DNA of 64,000 nucleotides from Verrucomicrobiota bacterium (GCA_026397915.1 JAPLTX010000051.1:101640-165639), one strand, 5' to 3'; shown: positions 53,112 to 62,769, numbered from the stretch's first letter. Notes: a model not told the origin generated them from the sequence alone. Program-made: numbers and translations.

Positions 53112-54140
53112 ATGACTCGCCGGAAATTCACCCGTATCGCACTGGCTGCGCTTGGACTGCGGGCTATCCCGCTCATGGCGGGCGAAACGACCGGCTACAC
53201 TCGGGCCAATACCGACTGGCTGGCGAAGTGCCGCTACGGAATCGGCGTCCATTGGACTGCGCAGACCGTCCCGCGCAACGGCGATCTTCTGTCATTTCAG
53301 CGGGCCGTTGATGCCTTCAAACTGAAGGAGTTCGTGGAGCAGGTTCGGCTTGCCGGGGCCAACTACGTTCTGTTCACGGCCGCCCACGCGCTGCAAATGC
53401 TTCCCGCGCCGCACCCTGTCATTGATCGCATTCTGCCCGGGCGAACCTGCAAGCGGGATTTGATTGGCGAGCTTGCGGACGCCCTGGCCGTTCATGGCCT
53501 ACCGCTCATTATCTATTGGAATCACTCCTGCAATGGCCGGGACGATCCTGAGTGGCGAAAGGCGGTCGGTTATGACGGACAGGACAAGACCGTCCTCGCC
53601 AAGAACCTGATCGCCATCGTGGCTTGGATGGGCCAACGGTATAGCGATAAAATCAAGGCGTGGTGGTTCGATAGCCCCTACTCGCTCGACCCACGAGGCT
53701 CGCACAATTCGGTGACCACTGACATGACCGGCTTCCAATTCCCGTGGGAGCAATTCACCGTGGCGGCGAAGACGGGATTTCCTGGCCGCTTGGTCACCTA
53801 CAACGCTGGCGTCGCCCAGACCTATCTCTACACGACCCATCAGGACTACTGGGCCGGGGAATTGGTCAACCTCAAGGCCCCGGCAACGAGCCGCCATCTC
53901 GACAACGGTCTGCAATGGTTTGGCTGGACTTGCTTGGACCACCGGGGTTGGGTTCACACGAAACGGAACACCGAGATCCCGAAGCCGCTCTACTCCGACG
54001 AAGAGGTGGCTGCCTTCGTCCGCGTCTGCAACGCTCATCAGGCCCCCATGACCTTCAATGTTGGCATCTACCAAGACGGAACGATGGCCTCGGCATCGGT
54101 GGAACAGTTGCGCCGCCTGGGAGCGAGCCTCAGGTCATAA
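53112..54140 (+). CDS. Tat-exported alpha-L-fucosidase-like (GH29-like) protein
   Basis: A 342-residue protein with twin-arginine signal (TRRKFTRIALAALG) and a TIM barrel resembling GH29: RYGIGVHWTAQ (about residues 36-46) is the family opening, LAGANYVLFTAAH the second strand, IIYWNHS the middle, and IKAWWFDSPY carries the probable nucleophile Asp. The usual C-terminal beta domain of fucosidases is missing, so it is shorter than typical. Activity cannot be confirmed. It is preceded by a divergent TlpA-like gene. Confidence 0.75.
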   Translation: MTRRKFTRIALAALGLRAIPLMAGETTGYTRANTDWLAKCRYGIGVHWTAQTVPRNGDLLSFQRAVDAFKLKEFVEQVRLAGANYVLFTAAHALQMLPAPHPVIDRILPGRTCKRDLIGELADALAVHGLPLIIYWNHSCNGRDDPEWRKAVGYDGQDKTVLAKNLIAIVAWMGQRYSDKIKAWWFDSPYSLDPRGSHNSVTTDMTGFQFPWEQFTVAAKTGFPGRLVTYNAGVAQTYLYTTHQDYWAGELVNLKAPATSRHLDNGLQWFGWTCLDHRGWVHTKRNTEIPKPLYSDEEVAAFVRVCNAHQAPMTFNVGIYQDGTMASASVEQLRRLGASLRS

Positions 54141-54244
54141 ATGACGAGCAGCGGGTTTGCGACTTCGGGTGCGGACTGACTGCGGAGGATTTCATCGGCA
54201 GCTCTGGCTTGACAGCACGCATGGCACGAATAGTGTTCGGCACT

Positions 54245-54823
54245 ATGCAAACCGATGACAAACGCTTGAGTGCCTGTCGCTGCGCGTCCGGTAACAAAGA
54301 GGGGCAATGCCAAGAAAGCCATGACCCGCTGCCATTGATCAACCGCCGCAGGTTTCTTGCTGTCGCCTCGGGCTGCGTCATCAGCGCGGCCGGCAGTGCG
54401 TCCGGTGCGACTGCCGGCGGTGGCGGTGCAAACGGTGCATCCACCGGCGGGTTGCCGCCCGTTGACATCGGCCCGCTCAAGAACTTTGACAAGGACGGCA
54501 TCTCCGAAGAGTTCATCCAACACGATTTCTTCGTCATCCGCTACCAAGGCCACCTCTACGCCGCCAGCACCACCTGCCCCCACATGGGCAATACTCTCTA
54601 TCGCGATTCCAATGACGACACCCGCATCCTTTGCCGCGGTCACGAGTCGGTCTTCACCGCCGAGGGTTTGGCCGTAGTCGGTCCGGCATCGAGCGGCCTC
54701 GTTCGCCTGGGCATTGCCGTCAATGCCGAAGGCCACGTCATGGTCAACCCCAACAAGCAGTTTCCCCAAGACAAATGGGATGACAAGGGTAGCTGCCTTG
54801 TGATCGAGAAAACGAAGTCGTAA
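54245..54823 (+). CDS. Exported Rieske [2Fe-2S] protein
   Basis: A 192-residue protein with a Cys-rich N-terminal lead (about 1-33), a twin-arginine-like signal (NRRRFLAVASGCVISAAG, about 33-50), a low-complexity Gly/Ala/Ser linker and a Rieske domain in which TTCPHMG (about 118-124) and ILCRGHES (about 137-144) provide two Cys and two His ligands. Probably an electron carrier at the membrane. The start is uncertain: the ATG at 54245 gives a long lead before the Arg-Arg pair, and no shorter ATG is better placed. No oxidase partner is adjacent. Confidence 0.83.
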   Translation: MQTDDKRLSACRCASGNKEGQCQESHDPLPLINRRRFLAVASGCVISAAGSASGATAGGGGANGASTGGLPPVDIGPLKNFDKDGISEEFIQHDFFVIRYQGHLYAASTTCPHMGNTLYRDSNDDTRILCRGHESVFTAEGLAVVGPASSGLVRLGIAVNAEGHVMVNPNKQFPQDKWDDKGSCLVIEKTKS

Positions 54824-54830
54824 CCACTCG

Positions 54831-55607
54831 TCACAATCCCGACGGGTGATCCACAAACGTCCACGGGAGATGAAACTTCCGCGCCACGTTCTCCGCCAGC
54901 GCCCGCACGCCAAATGTCTCCGTGGCGTAGTGCCCCGCGAAGAACACCGTGATGCCCAGTTCCTCCGCATCGCCAAACGTCCAGTGTCCGCCCTCGCCGG
55001 TCAGGTAGGCGTCCACGCCCGCAGCCGCAGCCGACTTCAACTCGCCGCCCGCGCCGCCGGAGCAGACGCCCACCGTCCGCAAACGCGCCGGGCCGAACGG
55101 CATCATCTTCAGCGCGCCGTCCATCCGCACGACGCGACAGATGCGCGCGCCGAGTTCTTCCGCCGACATCGGTCGTGGAAGCCGACCGCGCCAGCCAATC
55201 GGAGCGCCGTGGTGTTCCAAGAACGGCTCCAACCGCTTCAAACCGAGGCCGCGCGCAATGAGAATGTTGTTGCCGAACTTCGGATGCGCATCGAGCGGCA
55301 GATGGCTGGCATAAACCGCGAGGTTGCCCTCCACCAGCACGCGGACCTTCCGAAAATGCCGTCCCGTCCACGGCTGGGGTTTCGACCAAAACAGCCCGTG
55401 GTGCGCCAGCAGCAAATCCGCCTTCGCGCGAATGGCGGCTTTGATGGTGAACTCGCTGGCATCCACCGCGGCAGCAATCTTCGTAACCCGGCCGCTGCGG
55501 TTCTCGCATTGCAAGCCGTTGAACGCGTCGTCGTAGTCCTTCAACGCGGGAGCGCGCAGGAGGCGGTCGAGGTAAGTCGTGAGCCTGTCGAGCGGGATGC
55601 CGTTCAT
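54831..55607 (-). CDS. Nif3-like dinuclear metal centre protein
   Basis: A 258-residue NIF3/YbgI-family protein. LTTYLDRLLRAPALKDYDDAFNGLQCE begins the fold; the metal ligands are His in LLLAHHGLFWSK, Asp in HLPLDAHPKFGNN, and His/Glu in the C-terminal GHYATETFGVRAL. The ends of this gene and the Rieske gene face each other with 7 bp between. The ATG at 55607 is used because the longer frame adds 12 unconserved residues. Proposed roles of the family include GTP cyclohydrolase-like or repair functions; none is proven. Confidence 0.93.
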   Translation of the reverse strand: MNGIPLDRLTTYLDRLLRAPALKDYDDAFNGLQCENRSGRVTKIAAAVDASEFTIKAAIRAKADLLLAHHGLFWSKPQPWTGRHFRKVRVLVEGNLAVYASHLPLDAHPKFGNNILIARGLGLKRLEPFLEHHGAPIGWRGRLPRPMSAEELGARICRVVRMDGALKMMPFGPARLRTVGVCSGGAGGELKSAAAAGVDAYLTGEGGHWTFGDAEELGITVFFAGHYATETFGVRALAENVARKFHLPWTFVDHPSGL

Positions 55608-55713
55608 GCCGGTGATTTGACGGCAACGCCGCGCGAGCCACAAGCAAATTTCCGGTGGATGTAACCTCCGACACCGAACTGTGGTATTAGTGCGCAGAGA
55701 AAGGACAGATGAC

Positions 55714-57504
55714 GTGACCAGGACATTTTCATTCTTATTCGGTTTGTGTTTTGCGGTGCTCGCGGGACGTGGCGCGATGGCGGAGGAGGAGGCGAACGCG
55801 CCGACGCAGTGGATTCCCGCCGACGCGGTGCTCGCGGTGGAGTTGTTTCAGCCGAAGGCACTGCTGGCGCCGTTTGGCGACGGCAAAGCCGCTGCGGCTT
55901 TCGCGGCGCTGCCGGGCGCTGGCAAGCGAAAGGCGCGGCCCGGCTTCGAGAAGTTCATGGGTGTGGTGAAGTATCTGGAGTCGGAGTTGGGGACGGATTG
56001 GCCGACGGCGCTGACGAAGATGACCGGCGGCGGCTTGGCGTTCGCGCTTCGCCCGCAGCAGCAGATGGTGTTGATCGCCGACGCCGAGGACGAGCGGATG
56101 CTGACGCAACTGCATGAGTTTCTCTGGAAGGCGGCATCGGCCAACAAGAAGAGCGGTTCGGAGTCGAGCCAAACGTCGTCGCAGCAGGTGGACGGCGTGA
56201 CGGCGTGGTCCCTCGGCCCCAAGGAAGCGCACACGATCATCGGCAAACGACTGGTGCTCTCCAGCGGCTTCAGCGAGTTGCAGACGGCGCTGGCGTTTCG
56301 CTCGAAGTCGGGCGGCTCCAGTTTGGCGGCGACGCCGGCTTATCAAGCCGCCAAGCGCGCGGTCGGTCCGGACGCGGCCGGGATGATCTTCGTCAACATG
56401 GCGGTCCTCAAACAAGCGCCCGGCATCGCGAAGGCGTTGCAACCGAAAGAAAGCAACCCGCTCGTGGCGCTGCTCTTCGCGGGAATCGCCGAGTCGGTGG
56501 GCGCGTCGAACTGGCTGGCCATCGGCCTGCGCGTGCAGGAGAAGGAAGACTGCCTCGCGCTTCAGGTCGTGAGCGACGGCGCGAAACTCGACCCGAAGGG
56601 GCCTGCGGCGTTTGCGCTACCGGCCAAACGCGAGGAAGGCGCGCTGCCGAACCTGTCGGTGCCGCGCCAGATCGCCGCGCTCAGCATGTATCGCGACCTG
56701 CGTCGGTTCTACGGCGCGAAGGACCAGTTGTTCCCGGAACGGACGTCGGGGCTGATCTTCTTCGAGAACATGATGGGCATCTTCTTCAGCGGCCGTGACA
56801 TGACCGACGATGTCTTCGCGCAGGCGCGGCCCGAAATACGCTTCATCGTCGCCAACCAGCAATACGACCCGGCCGTCGGCACGCCGTCGCCGCAGATTCC
56901 CGCCTTCGCACTCGTGCTGCAAATGCGCAACCCGGCGCAGTTCAGGGAAGTGATGGAAGAGGCGTGGCAGAAATCCATCGGGCTGGCGAGCTTCACGCGC
57001 GGCCAGAAAGCCGAACCGGGGTTTGTCATAGATCGCCCGGTGCATTGGACGACGAAGTATAGCGTGGCGCGATTCTCCACCACGGGCGTCAAGGACCGCT
57101 CCAAGCTCGACACGCGTTTCAACTTCAGTCCGTCGCTGGCGATGCCCGGCAACAACCTCATCCTCAGTTCCACCGAGCAACTGGCCTGCGACCTCATAGA
57201 CGCCGCCGGCCGTGAAGCAAAGCAGCCGCTCGCCCCGCTCGCGCAGACGCATTCGCTGCTGGAGGCCAACGGCAGTCGCGTGGCCGCCGCGTTGCTGGCC
57301 AACCGCGAAAACATGGTGCGCCAGAACATGCTCAAGAGCGGCGGCACGGGAGAATCCGACTCGACAGGCATTGACGCGCTGATAGCCTTCACCGAGTTTG
57401 TCGAGCAACTACGGCTGACCTTCAGCGCCGAGTCGGGCCTGAACCAGGCGAAGCTCGAACTGAAGTTCAAATGGCCGGGGCAAAAGGTGGCCGAAACGCG
57501 GTGA
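55714..57504 (+). CDS. Large secreted protein of unknown function
   Basis: A 596-residue protein with signal peptide (FSFLFGLCFAVLAGRGAMA). The start GTG at 55714 is preceded by AAAGGA at 8 nt. The body resembles DUF3352-like proteins of this group (IPADAVLAVELFQPKALLAPF and repeated LxLxSDGAKL/ALPAKR segments) in having several alpha/beta repeats, but I cannot name a domain with confidence. It may be peripheral in the periplasm. It is followed by a small membrane protein gene and the DUF1800/DUF1501 pair. Confidence 0.75.
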   Translation: MTRTFSFLFGLCFAVLAGRGAMAEEEANAPTQWIPADAVLAVELFQPKALLAPFGDGKAAAAFAALPGAGKRKARPGFEKFMGVVKYLESELGTDWPTALTKMTGGGLAFALRPQQQMVLIADAEDERMLTQLHEFLWKAASANKKSGSESSQTSSQQVDGVTAWSLGPKEAHTIIGKRLVLSSGFSELQTALAFRSKSGGSSLAATPAYQAAKRAVGPDAAGMIFVNMAVLKQAPGIAKALQPKESNPLVALLFAGIAESVGASNWLAIGLRVQEKEDCLALQVVSDGAKLDPKGPAAFALPAKREEGALPNLSVPRQIAALSMYRDLRRFYGAKDQLFPERTSGLIFFENMMGIFFSGRDMTDDVFAQARPEIRFIVANQQYDPAVGTPSPQIPAFALVLQMRNPAQFREVMEEAWQKSIGLASFTRGQKAEPGFVIDRPVHWTTKYSVARFSTTGVKDRSKLDTRFNFSPSLAMPGNNLILSSTEQLACDLIDAAGREAKQPLAPLAQTHSLLEANGSRVAAALLANRENMVRQNMLKSGGTGESDSTGIDALIAFTEFVEQLRLTFSAESGLNQAKLELKFKWPGQKVAETR

Positions 57505-57530
57505 GGCTCGCAACAAATCGGACGTTGGCG

Positions 57531-57899
57531 ATGAAAAGAAAACCCTGGGCGATGGCAATCATCTACGTGGTCGTGTCGCTTGCGGTTGAAGCCGCGTTGA
57601 TGATCGTCGGCCATCTGAAAGTGCCGCAGCACAACGCGATCCTGGCGCCGGTCGTCCTCACAATTCCGCCGCTGCTGGTCGCGTGGATTTGCGGTTACCG
57701 CCGCCCCAAGGAACTGATCGCGGTGGCCGTCTTGCTGAGCACGCTGACCTTGGCCCTCACGGTGACATTTGGCAGGATCACCGGTGTTTCCACAGGCATG
57801 ATCGAGCCGATCCTTAACCGGTTGCTGGCGGGCTTTCTCGCTGGAATGATTGCCGTCTGGCAAACGAACCGGACGCGGCCGTCGCCGCCAATCAACTGA
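57531..57899 (+). CDS. Small integral membrane protein
   Basis: A 122-residue protein with about four membrane helices (near residues 8-25, 36-55, 61-82, 93-112) and short loops. The ATG at 57531 follows the basic start MKRKP. No family is recognised. The gene lies 26 bp from the preceding gene and 8 bp from the DUF1800 gene, hence one transcript is likely. Confidence 0.65.
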   Translation: MKRKPWAMAIIYVVVSLAVEAALMIVGHLKVPQHNAILAPVVLTIPPLLVAWICGYRRPKELIAVAVLLSTLTLALTVTFGRITGVSTGMIEPILNRLLAGFLAGMIAVWQTNRTRPSPPIN

Positions 57900-57907
57900 A
57901 CGAACTC

Positions 57908-59230
57908 ATGCCAACCTTGACCCAACAACAGTTCGATCCGGTATCGGCTTGGGCGCGATACGAGCCGGACGCGCGCCGACCCTGGAACTTCGCTTTGGCA
58001 GGCCATCTCTACCGTCGCGCGGCGTTTGGGGCGACGTGGGACCAGCTCCAGCGCGCGTTCCGCGACGGCCCGCAGCGAACGGTTGATGGATTACTTCGAC
58101 CGAGTGCCGATGTCGCGGCGTTCAACCGGCAGTATGACGAGCTGGAGACGCCGGCGAACGACGAGAACTCGTCGAACGACCTGCGGGCGTGGTGGCTCCA
58201 GCGGATGATTCGCACGCCGCACCCGCTGCTGGAGAAGATGACGCTCTTCTGGCACGGCCACTTTGGCGTGAACGCCGCCAAGGTCAACAGCGCCCGCGCG
58301 ACGCAGCAGCATCTCCAGCTTTTGCGAAAGCACGCGCTCGGCAACTTCCGCGAGATGCTCGCCGGCATCGTCCGCGACGCGGCGATGTTCCTGTCGCTGG
58401 ACGCCAAGGCCAACCGCCGGGCGCTCCCCAACGAGGACCTTGCGCGATGGCTCATGGAGACGTTCACGCTCGGCCCCGGCCGCTTCTCGGAGCGCGACGT
58501 GCGCGAGACAGCGCGCGCGTTCAGCGGCTGGTTTGTGCTCCAGAACCAAATTCGCTTCATCGAGCGCGAGCGCGATTCGGAGACGAAGCGCATCCTCGGC
58601 CAGGAAGGCCGCTTCACGAGCGACGATGTTGCGCGCATCCTGGCCGAACAGCCGGCCACGTCGCAGACGATTATCCGCAAGGTTTACCGCTGGCTGATTT
58701 CCGAGACGGCGGAGCCAGACGATCGGCTGCTCGCGCCGCTGGCAGAGTCGTTCGCCAGGAAGCAGGACGTGCTCCAACTCGTCGAGACGATGCTCCGCTC
58801 CAACCTTTTCTTCTCGGCGGCGGCGTATCGCCAGCGGATGAAGAGTCCCGTCGAGTTTTCTCTGGGCATTGTGAAGGGTCTGGAGGAAGCGGTCTCCACG
58901 CCGCCTCTGGCCGAAGCTCTGGCCCGCCTCGGACAGAACCTGCTTCATCCGCCGACGGCCAGAGGCTGGCTCGGCGGCCAGAACTGGATCAATCATGCGA
59001 CGCTGGCGGGCCGGCACAATCTGGCGGCGGCGTTGCTGAAGAGCGACGGCGTTTTCGGCGGCAAACTCAATCCCGCGGCGGTGGCTGGCAAGCACGACTC
59101 CGGCGCGAGGTTCTTCCTTGACCTGTTCCTGCAAGGCGACGCCGAGCCGAGCAGCGCAAGCGACGCTGGCGCAGACGCGCGCCGCTCCGCCTACGCCGCG
59201 ATCACACTGCCGGAGTTCCAACTCGCGTGA
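57908..59230 (+). CDS. DUF1800 family protein
   Basis: A 440-residue protein with the DUF1800 pattern: HLYRRAAFGATWDQLQRA (about residues 33-50), MTLFWHGHFGV, RDAAMFLSLDAKANRRALPNEDLARWLMETFTLG and YTEDDV-like ERDVRETARAFSGW. In these genomes the family almost always stands next to a DUF1501 protein, here starting in a GTGA overlap. No signal peptide is visible, although the partner is Tat-exported. Function is unknown; an envelope role is assumed. Confidence 0.93.
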   Translation: MPTLTQQQFDPVSAWARYEPDARRPWNFALAGHLYRRAAFGATWDQLQRAFRDGPQRTVDGLLRPSADVAAFNRQYDELETPANDENSSNDLRAWWLQRMIRTPHPLLEKMTLFWHGHFGVNAAKVNSARATQQHLQLLRKHALGNFREMLAGIVRDAAMFLSLDAKANRRALPNEDLARWLMETFTLGPGRFSERDVRETARAFSGWFVLQNQIRFIERERDSETKRILGQEGRFTSDDVARILAEQPATSQTIIRKVYRWLISETAEPDDRLLAPLAESFARKQDVLQLVETMLRSNLFFSAAAYRQRMKSPVEFSLGIVKGLEEAVSTPPLAEALARLGQNLLHPPTARGWLGGQNWINHATLAGRHNLAAALLKSDGVFGGKLNPAAVAGKHDSGARFFLDLFLQGDAEPSSASDAGADARRSAYAAITLPEFQLA

Positions 59231-60453
59231 ACACCATGACTCAAACCCGACGCAGCTTTATCCAGACAGCGTTGAAAGCCGGCGCTTTCGTTTCGTTCGC
59301 CGCCAACGCGCCGATCTCGCTCTTGCGCGCCGCGACAGCGGCCCCGCAGCGGGAGCGCGACACGGTGCTGGTGGTGCTCCAGCTTTCCGGCGGCAACGAC
59401 GGCTTGAACACGGTGATTCCCTTCGCCGACGACGCCTATCACCGGGGGCGGCCGACGTTGAGGCAGATGGCGCGAGGCGCGCACAAGCTGGATTCGCATC
59501 TCGCCTTTCATCCGCGCATGGAAGGCTTCTACCGGTTGTATCGCGATGGCCTGCTCACCATCGTCCAAGGCGTCGGCTATCCGGACATGGACCGCAATCA
59601 TCCGGGTGGCATGCACAACTGGCACACGGCCAACCCGCGCTCGCCTAAAACCCAAACCGGCTGGCTGGGCCGCGCAGCGGATCGCTTGTGGAAACCCGGC
59701 GAGGCGAACGTGCCGGCAATGTTTGTCGGCGCAATCCCGCAGCCGTTCGCGTCGAACGCGGAGCAAGTCGTCGTTCCCTCCGTCCGCTCGCCGCGCGAGA
59801 TTGTGTCACAGAGCCTCCCATCGGCAGAGCGAGACGCCCCCGCCAAGCTGAATCAATCATGGCTCGACTCGTTGCGCCGTGCCACAGCAGAGGTGCAGGC
59901 CAATAATCGGCGGATCGAATCCGCGACGAGCACTTCCGTTCGCGCCGACTATCCGCAGCTCCTGCTCGCGGAGGAACTGCGCGCCACCGCCCATCTCATC
60001 CGGGCCGACCTCGGCGTCCGCATCTTCTTTACCGAACTCGGCGGCGGCAACATCGGTGGCTTCGACAATCACGCCGGCCAGCTTGGAAACCATTGCTCAC
60101 TGGCACACCAGTTGTCGGAGTCGGTCGCGGCGTTCATCCGCGACCTCCAGCGCGACAAGCTGCACGAGCGCGTGCTGTTGATGACCTTCTCCGAGTTCGG
60201 TCGCTCAGTGCATGAGAACGGCCGCCGCGGCACCGATCACGGCGCGGCGCAGCCAGTGTTCCTGGCCGGCGGCAGGCTGAAAGGCGGCCTCTGCGGCGCT
60301 CATCCGAGCCTCACCGACCTTGACAAGGACGGTCTGAAGTTCCACACGGACTTCCGGCGCGTTTACGCCACCGCGCTCGACCGCTGGCTCGGCCTCGACA
60401 GCCGCGGCGTGCTCGGCGCGCCTTTCGAGCCGCTCGATGTCTTCAAAGCGTAG
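59227..60453 (+). CDS. DUF1501 family protein (Tat signal)
   Basis: A 408-residue protein with twin-arginine signal (TRRSFIQTALKAGA) and the DUF1501 body of the alkaline phosphatase/sulfatase-like fold: VVLQLSGGNDGLNTVIPF (about residues 54-71), GMHNWHTANP, NHCSLAHQLSESV, MTFSEFGRSVHENGRRGTDHGAAQPVFLAGG. GTG at 59227 overlaps the DUF1800 stop; an ATG at 59236 is possible but lies farther from the GGAG at 59215. Probably exported with its partner. Confidence 0.94.
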   Translation: MNTMTQTRRSFIQTALKAGAFVSFAANAPISLLRAATAAPQRERDTVLVVLQLSGGNDGLNTVIPFADDAYHRGRPTLRQMARGAHKLDSHLAFHPRMEGFYRLYRDGLLTIVQGVGYPDMDRNHPGGMHNWHTANPRSPKTQTGWLGRAADRLWKPGEANVPAMFVGAIPQPFASNAEQVVVPSVRSPREIVSQSLPSAERDAPAKLNQSWLDSLRRATAEVQANNRRIESATSTSVRADYPQLLLAEELRATAHLIRADLGVRIFFTELGGGNIGGFDNHAGQLGNHCSLAHQLSESVAAFIRDLQRDKLHERVLLMTFSEFGRSVHENGRRGTDHGAAQPVFLAGGRLKGGLCGAHPSLTDLDKDGLKFHTDFRRVYATALDRWLGLDSRGVLGAPFEPLDVFKA

Positions 60454-60508
60454 GTGGCGCGACATCATCGTTGCGGCGGGGCGGAATCGCAGGCAGGATG
60501 CGCGCGCG

Positions 60509-61762
60509 ATGAAACAATTTCTCCTAGCAGCGACGATGTTCCTGGCCGGTGGGCTGGCGGCGGCAGAAAGCGATTCCAACTGGCCACGTTGGCGCGGGCC
60601 GCGCGATAACGGCAGCACTGACTCCGGCAAGTATCCGGTGAAGTGGGACGCGAACTCGAACCTGCTCTGGAAGGTTGCACTGCCCGGCAAGGGCTGCTCG
60701 ACGCCGATCGTTTGGAACCAGCGCATCTACGTCACCGCGCCGGTTGAGGGCAAGGACGCGCTGCTCGCGCTGGATGGCGACGGGAAAATTTTGTGGCAGA
60801 CGGCGTTCAGCGCGGAGAAGCCCGGCAAGCACCGCAGCGGCTCCGGCTGCAATCCCTCGCCGGTGACGGCGGGCGACGGCGTCTTCGTCTACTTCAAGAG
60901 CGGCACGCTCGCCGCGGTGGAATTCGATGGCAAGATCCGGTGGCAGACCAATCTGCAGGAGCGCTGGGGCAAAGTCGTGCTCTACTGGGACATCGGCAAT
61001 TCGCCGGTGCTGACGGAGAAGGACGTGGTCATTGCCGTGATGCATGGGGGCGATTCCTTTGTGGCATTCGACAAGCTCACCGGCAAACTGCGCTGGAAGG
61101 TGGCGCGCAACTACGAGACGCCGGTGGAGGGCGACCACAGCTACGCGACGCCGCTGGTCATCCGCCACGAGGGCCGCGAGGCGCTGCTGGTGCTCGGCGG
61201 CGAGCGTCTGACCGCGCACGACGCCGACGACGGGCGGACGCTTTGGACGTGCGGCAATTTTAACCCCGACGCGAAGAAGAACTGGGTGCCCGTGGCCTCG
61301 CCGGTTGTGGTCGGCGATATGGCGGTGGTTCCCTACGGCCGCGGTGATCGACTGCACGGCATCAAACTCGGCGGTAGCGGTGACGTGACCACGACGCACC
61401 GCCTCTGGAGGCGCGACGACAGCGGCGCGTTTGTGCCGACGCCGGCCGAATACAAGGGCCGCGTCTATGTCTTGCGCGACAAGGGCGAGGTAGACTGCGT
61501 GAATCCCGCTACCGGCAAGAGCATCTGGAGCGACGCGCTGCCGAAGACCAAGGACAAGTATTACGCCTCGCCGACGCTGGCCGACGGCAAGCTCTACGCC
61601 GCGCGCGAAGATGGCGTGGTGTTTGTTGCGCGCGTCGAGGGGAAGTTCGAGATGCTCTCGGAGAACAACATGGCCGAGCAGATGATCGGTTCGCCGGTGC
61701 CGGTGTCCAACCGACTCCTGCTCCGGGGCGTGAATCACTTGTTCTGCATCGCCGCGCCGTAA
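60509..61762 (+). CDS. Secreted PQQ-like beta-propeller protein
   Basis: A 417-residue protein with Sec signal (1-20) and WPRWRGPRDNG, a common start of PQQ-binding-like propellers in Planctomycetes and Verrucomicrobia. Blade motifs such as LLALDGDGKILWQTAF, GKIRWQTN, DKLTGKLRWKV, DADDGRTLWTC and NPATGKSIWSDAL repeat about every 45 residues. No catalytic Asp or PQQ ligands are obvious, so it may be a binding scaffold. It lies 56 bp downstream of the DUF1501 gene and ends before an inverted repeat. Confidence 0.88.
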   Translation: MKQFLLAATMFLAGGLAAAESDSNWPRWRGPRDNGSTDSGKYPVKWDANSNLLWKVALPGKGCSTPIVWNQRIYVTAPVEGKDALLALDGDGKILWQTAFSAEKPGKHRSGSGCNPSPVTAGDGVFVYFKSGTLAAVEFDGKIRWQTNLQERWGKVVLYWDIGNSPVLTEKDVVIAVMHGGDSFVAFDKLTGKLRWKVARNYETPVEGDHSYATPLVIRHEGREALLVLGGERLTAHDADDGRTLWTCGNFNPDAKKNWVPVASPVVVGDMAVVPYGRGDRLHGIKLGGSGDVTTTHRLWRRDDSGAFVPTPAEYKGRVYVLRDKGEVDCVNPATGKSIWSDALPKTKDKYYASPTLADGKLYAAREDGVVFVARVEGKFEMLSENNMAEQMIGSPVPVSNRLLLRGVNHLFCIAAP

Positions 61763-61814
61763 GTTCCAAGAGAAACAAGGCGAAACCGGGGGGCGATCCA
61801 CGCGGAAAAGCATC

Positions 61815-61871
61815 GAGCCGTGACACCTGCAACTGACTTTCGCTACTCGCCACTTATTTGTGTCACGGCTC
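61815..61871. repeat. 12-bp perfect inverted repeat between convergent genes
   Basis: GAGCCGTGACAC (61815-61826) and GTGTCACGGCTC (61860-61871) pair perfectly with a 33-nt loop. It lies between the ends of the PQQ-like gene and the subtilase gene and may be a bidirectional terminator (though without a T-run) or a dispersed repeat element. Confidence 0.6.
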
Positions 61872-61929
61872 TGACCTAACTTGCCACCAAATCGCCGTTA
61901 GTCAATAGCGCCTTGCGCGAAACAGGTTC

Positions 61930-62745
61930 CTACTTGCCTAGCACGGGCGGTGTCTTCTGTGCCATGGCGTAGAGGAGCGTCTTGACCTCGAAAGGTTTCA
62001 GGCGCGGCCATTTCGAGAGCAGCAAGGCGCAAATGGCGGTGATGTGCGGCGCGGCGAAGCTGCTGCCAATCTCGTAGATGTAACCGCCGCCGGGCTGCGG
62101 CACTTTTACGTAGCTGCCGTTGGCAATGAACTCGGTGTAAGTCTTCGGTTTGAGCTGGTAGGAGAACTGCAACGCATCCTTGAACGATGCCCAATACACT
62201 TTGATCAGGTTCGAGAAGATGGACGGGAAGCTCGGCAGCCCTTCGTTCTCGCCGGCGGCGACGAGGATGCGGTCGCGATAGTAAGCCTTCTCGACCAGCT
62301 TGTGGAAGGTCTCAAAATACGCACTGCCTTCGCTGACCAACAGGCCGTTGCTGAGGTTGACGATGTGGCAGTTCTCGATCGCCCAGTCCGCACCGACGAT
62401 CATGTGCTTCGGCTTGCCGCCCGCGTATTTGTAGCCGTCGGAGCCGACGCCGATGCAGGAAAGCACGCGCACGCTGTAGATCTCCGCCTCCGGCGCGAGC
62501 CGCGCGATCACGCCTGCGCAACCGGTGCCGTGGCCCGCGGCATCCTGGCCGTCGTAGGGCCGTGTCGTGATCTGGCCGCCCGACTCGTCAATGATGACGC
62601 CGCCTTTGACGTGGCCGGCAAGGTCGGGATGCTTGTTGTCCACGCCGCTGTCCACGACGGCGACCTTGACGCCCTTGCCCGTCGCACCCTTGAGAAACTC
62701 GGCGGGATTGAGCTGGTCGAAAGGCGATGGAAGTGAATCGCTCAT
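61930..62745 (-). CDS. Subtilisin-like serine protease without signal or propeptide
   Basis: A 271-residue S8 peptidase. The catalytic triad is visible: Asp in VAVVDSGVDNKHPDL (about 32), His in GHGTGCAG (about 71) and Ser in GSSFAAPH (about 235); VAAGENEG marks the oxyanion region. There is no signal peptide and no I9 prodomain, so it appears cytoplasmic and made in active form or controlled otherwise. It lies 24 bp downstream of a receiver-GAF gene, which suggests signal-controlled proteolysis. Confidence 0.92.
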   Translation of the reverse strand: MSDSLPSPFDQLNPAEFLKGATGKGVKVAVVDSGVDNKHPDLAGHVKGGVIIDESGGQITTRPYDGQDAAGHGTGCAGVIARLAPEAEIYSVRVLSCIGVGSDGYKYAGGKPKHMIVGADWAIENCHIVNLSNGLLVSEGSAYFETFHKLVEKAYYRDRILVAAGENEGLPSFPSIFSNLIKVYWASFKDALQFSYQLKPKTYTEFIANGSYVKVPQPGGGYIYEIGSSFAAPHITAICALLLSKWPRLKPFEVKTLLYAMAQKTPPVLGK

Positions 62746-62769
62746 GGAGTGATCAGGTGTCCACGGCGA

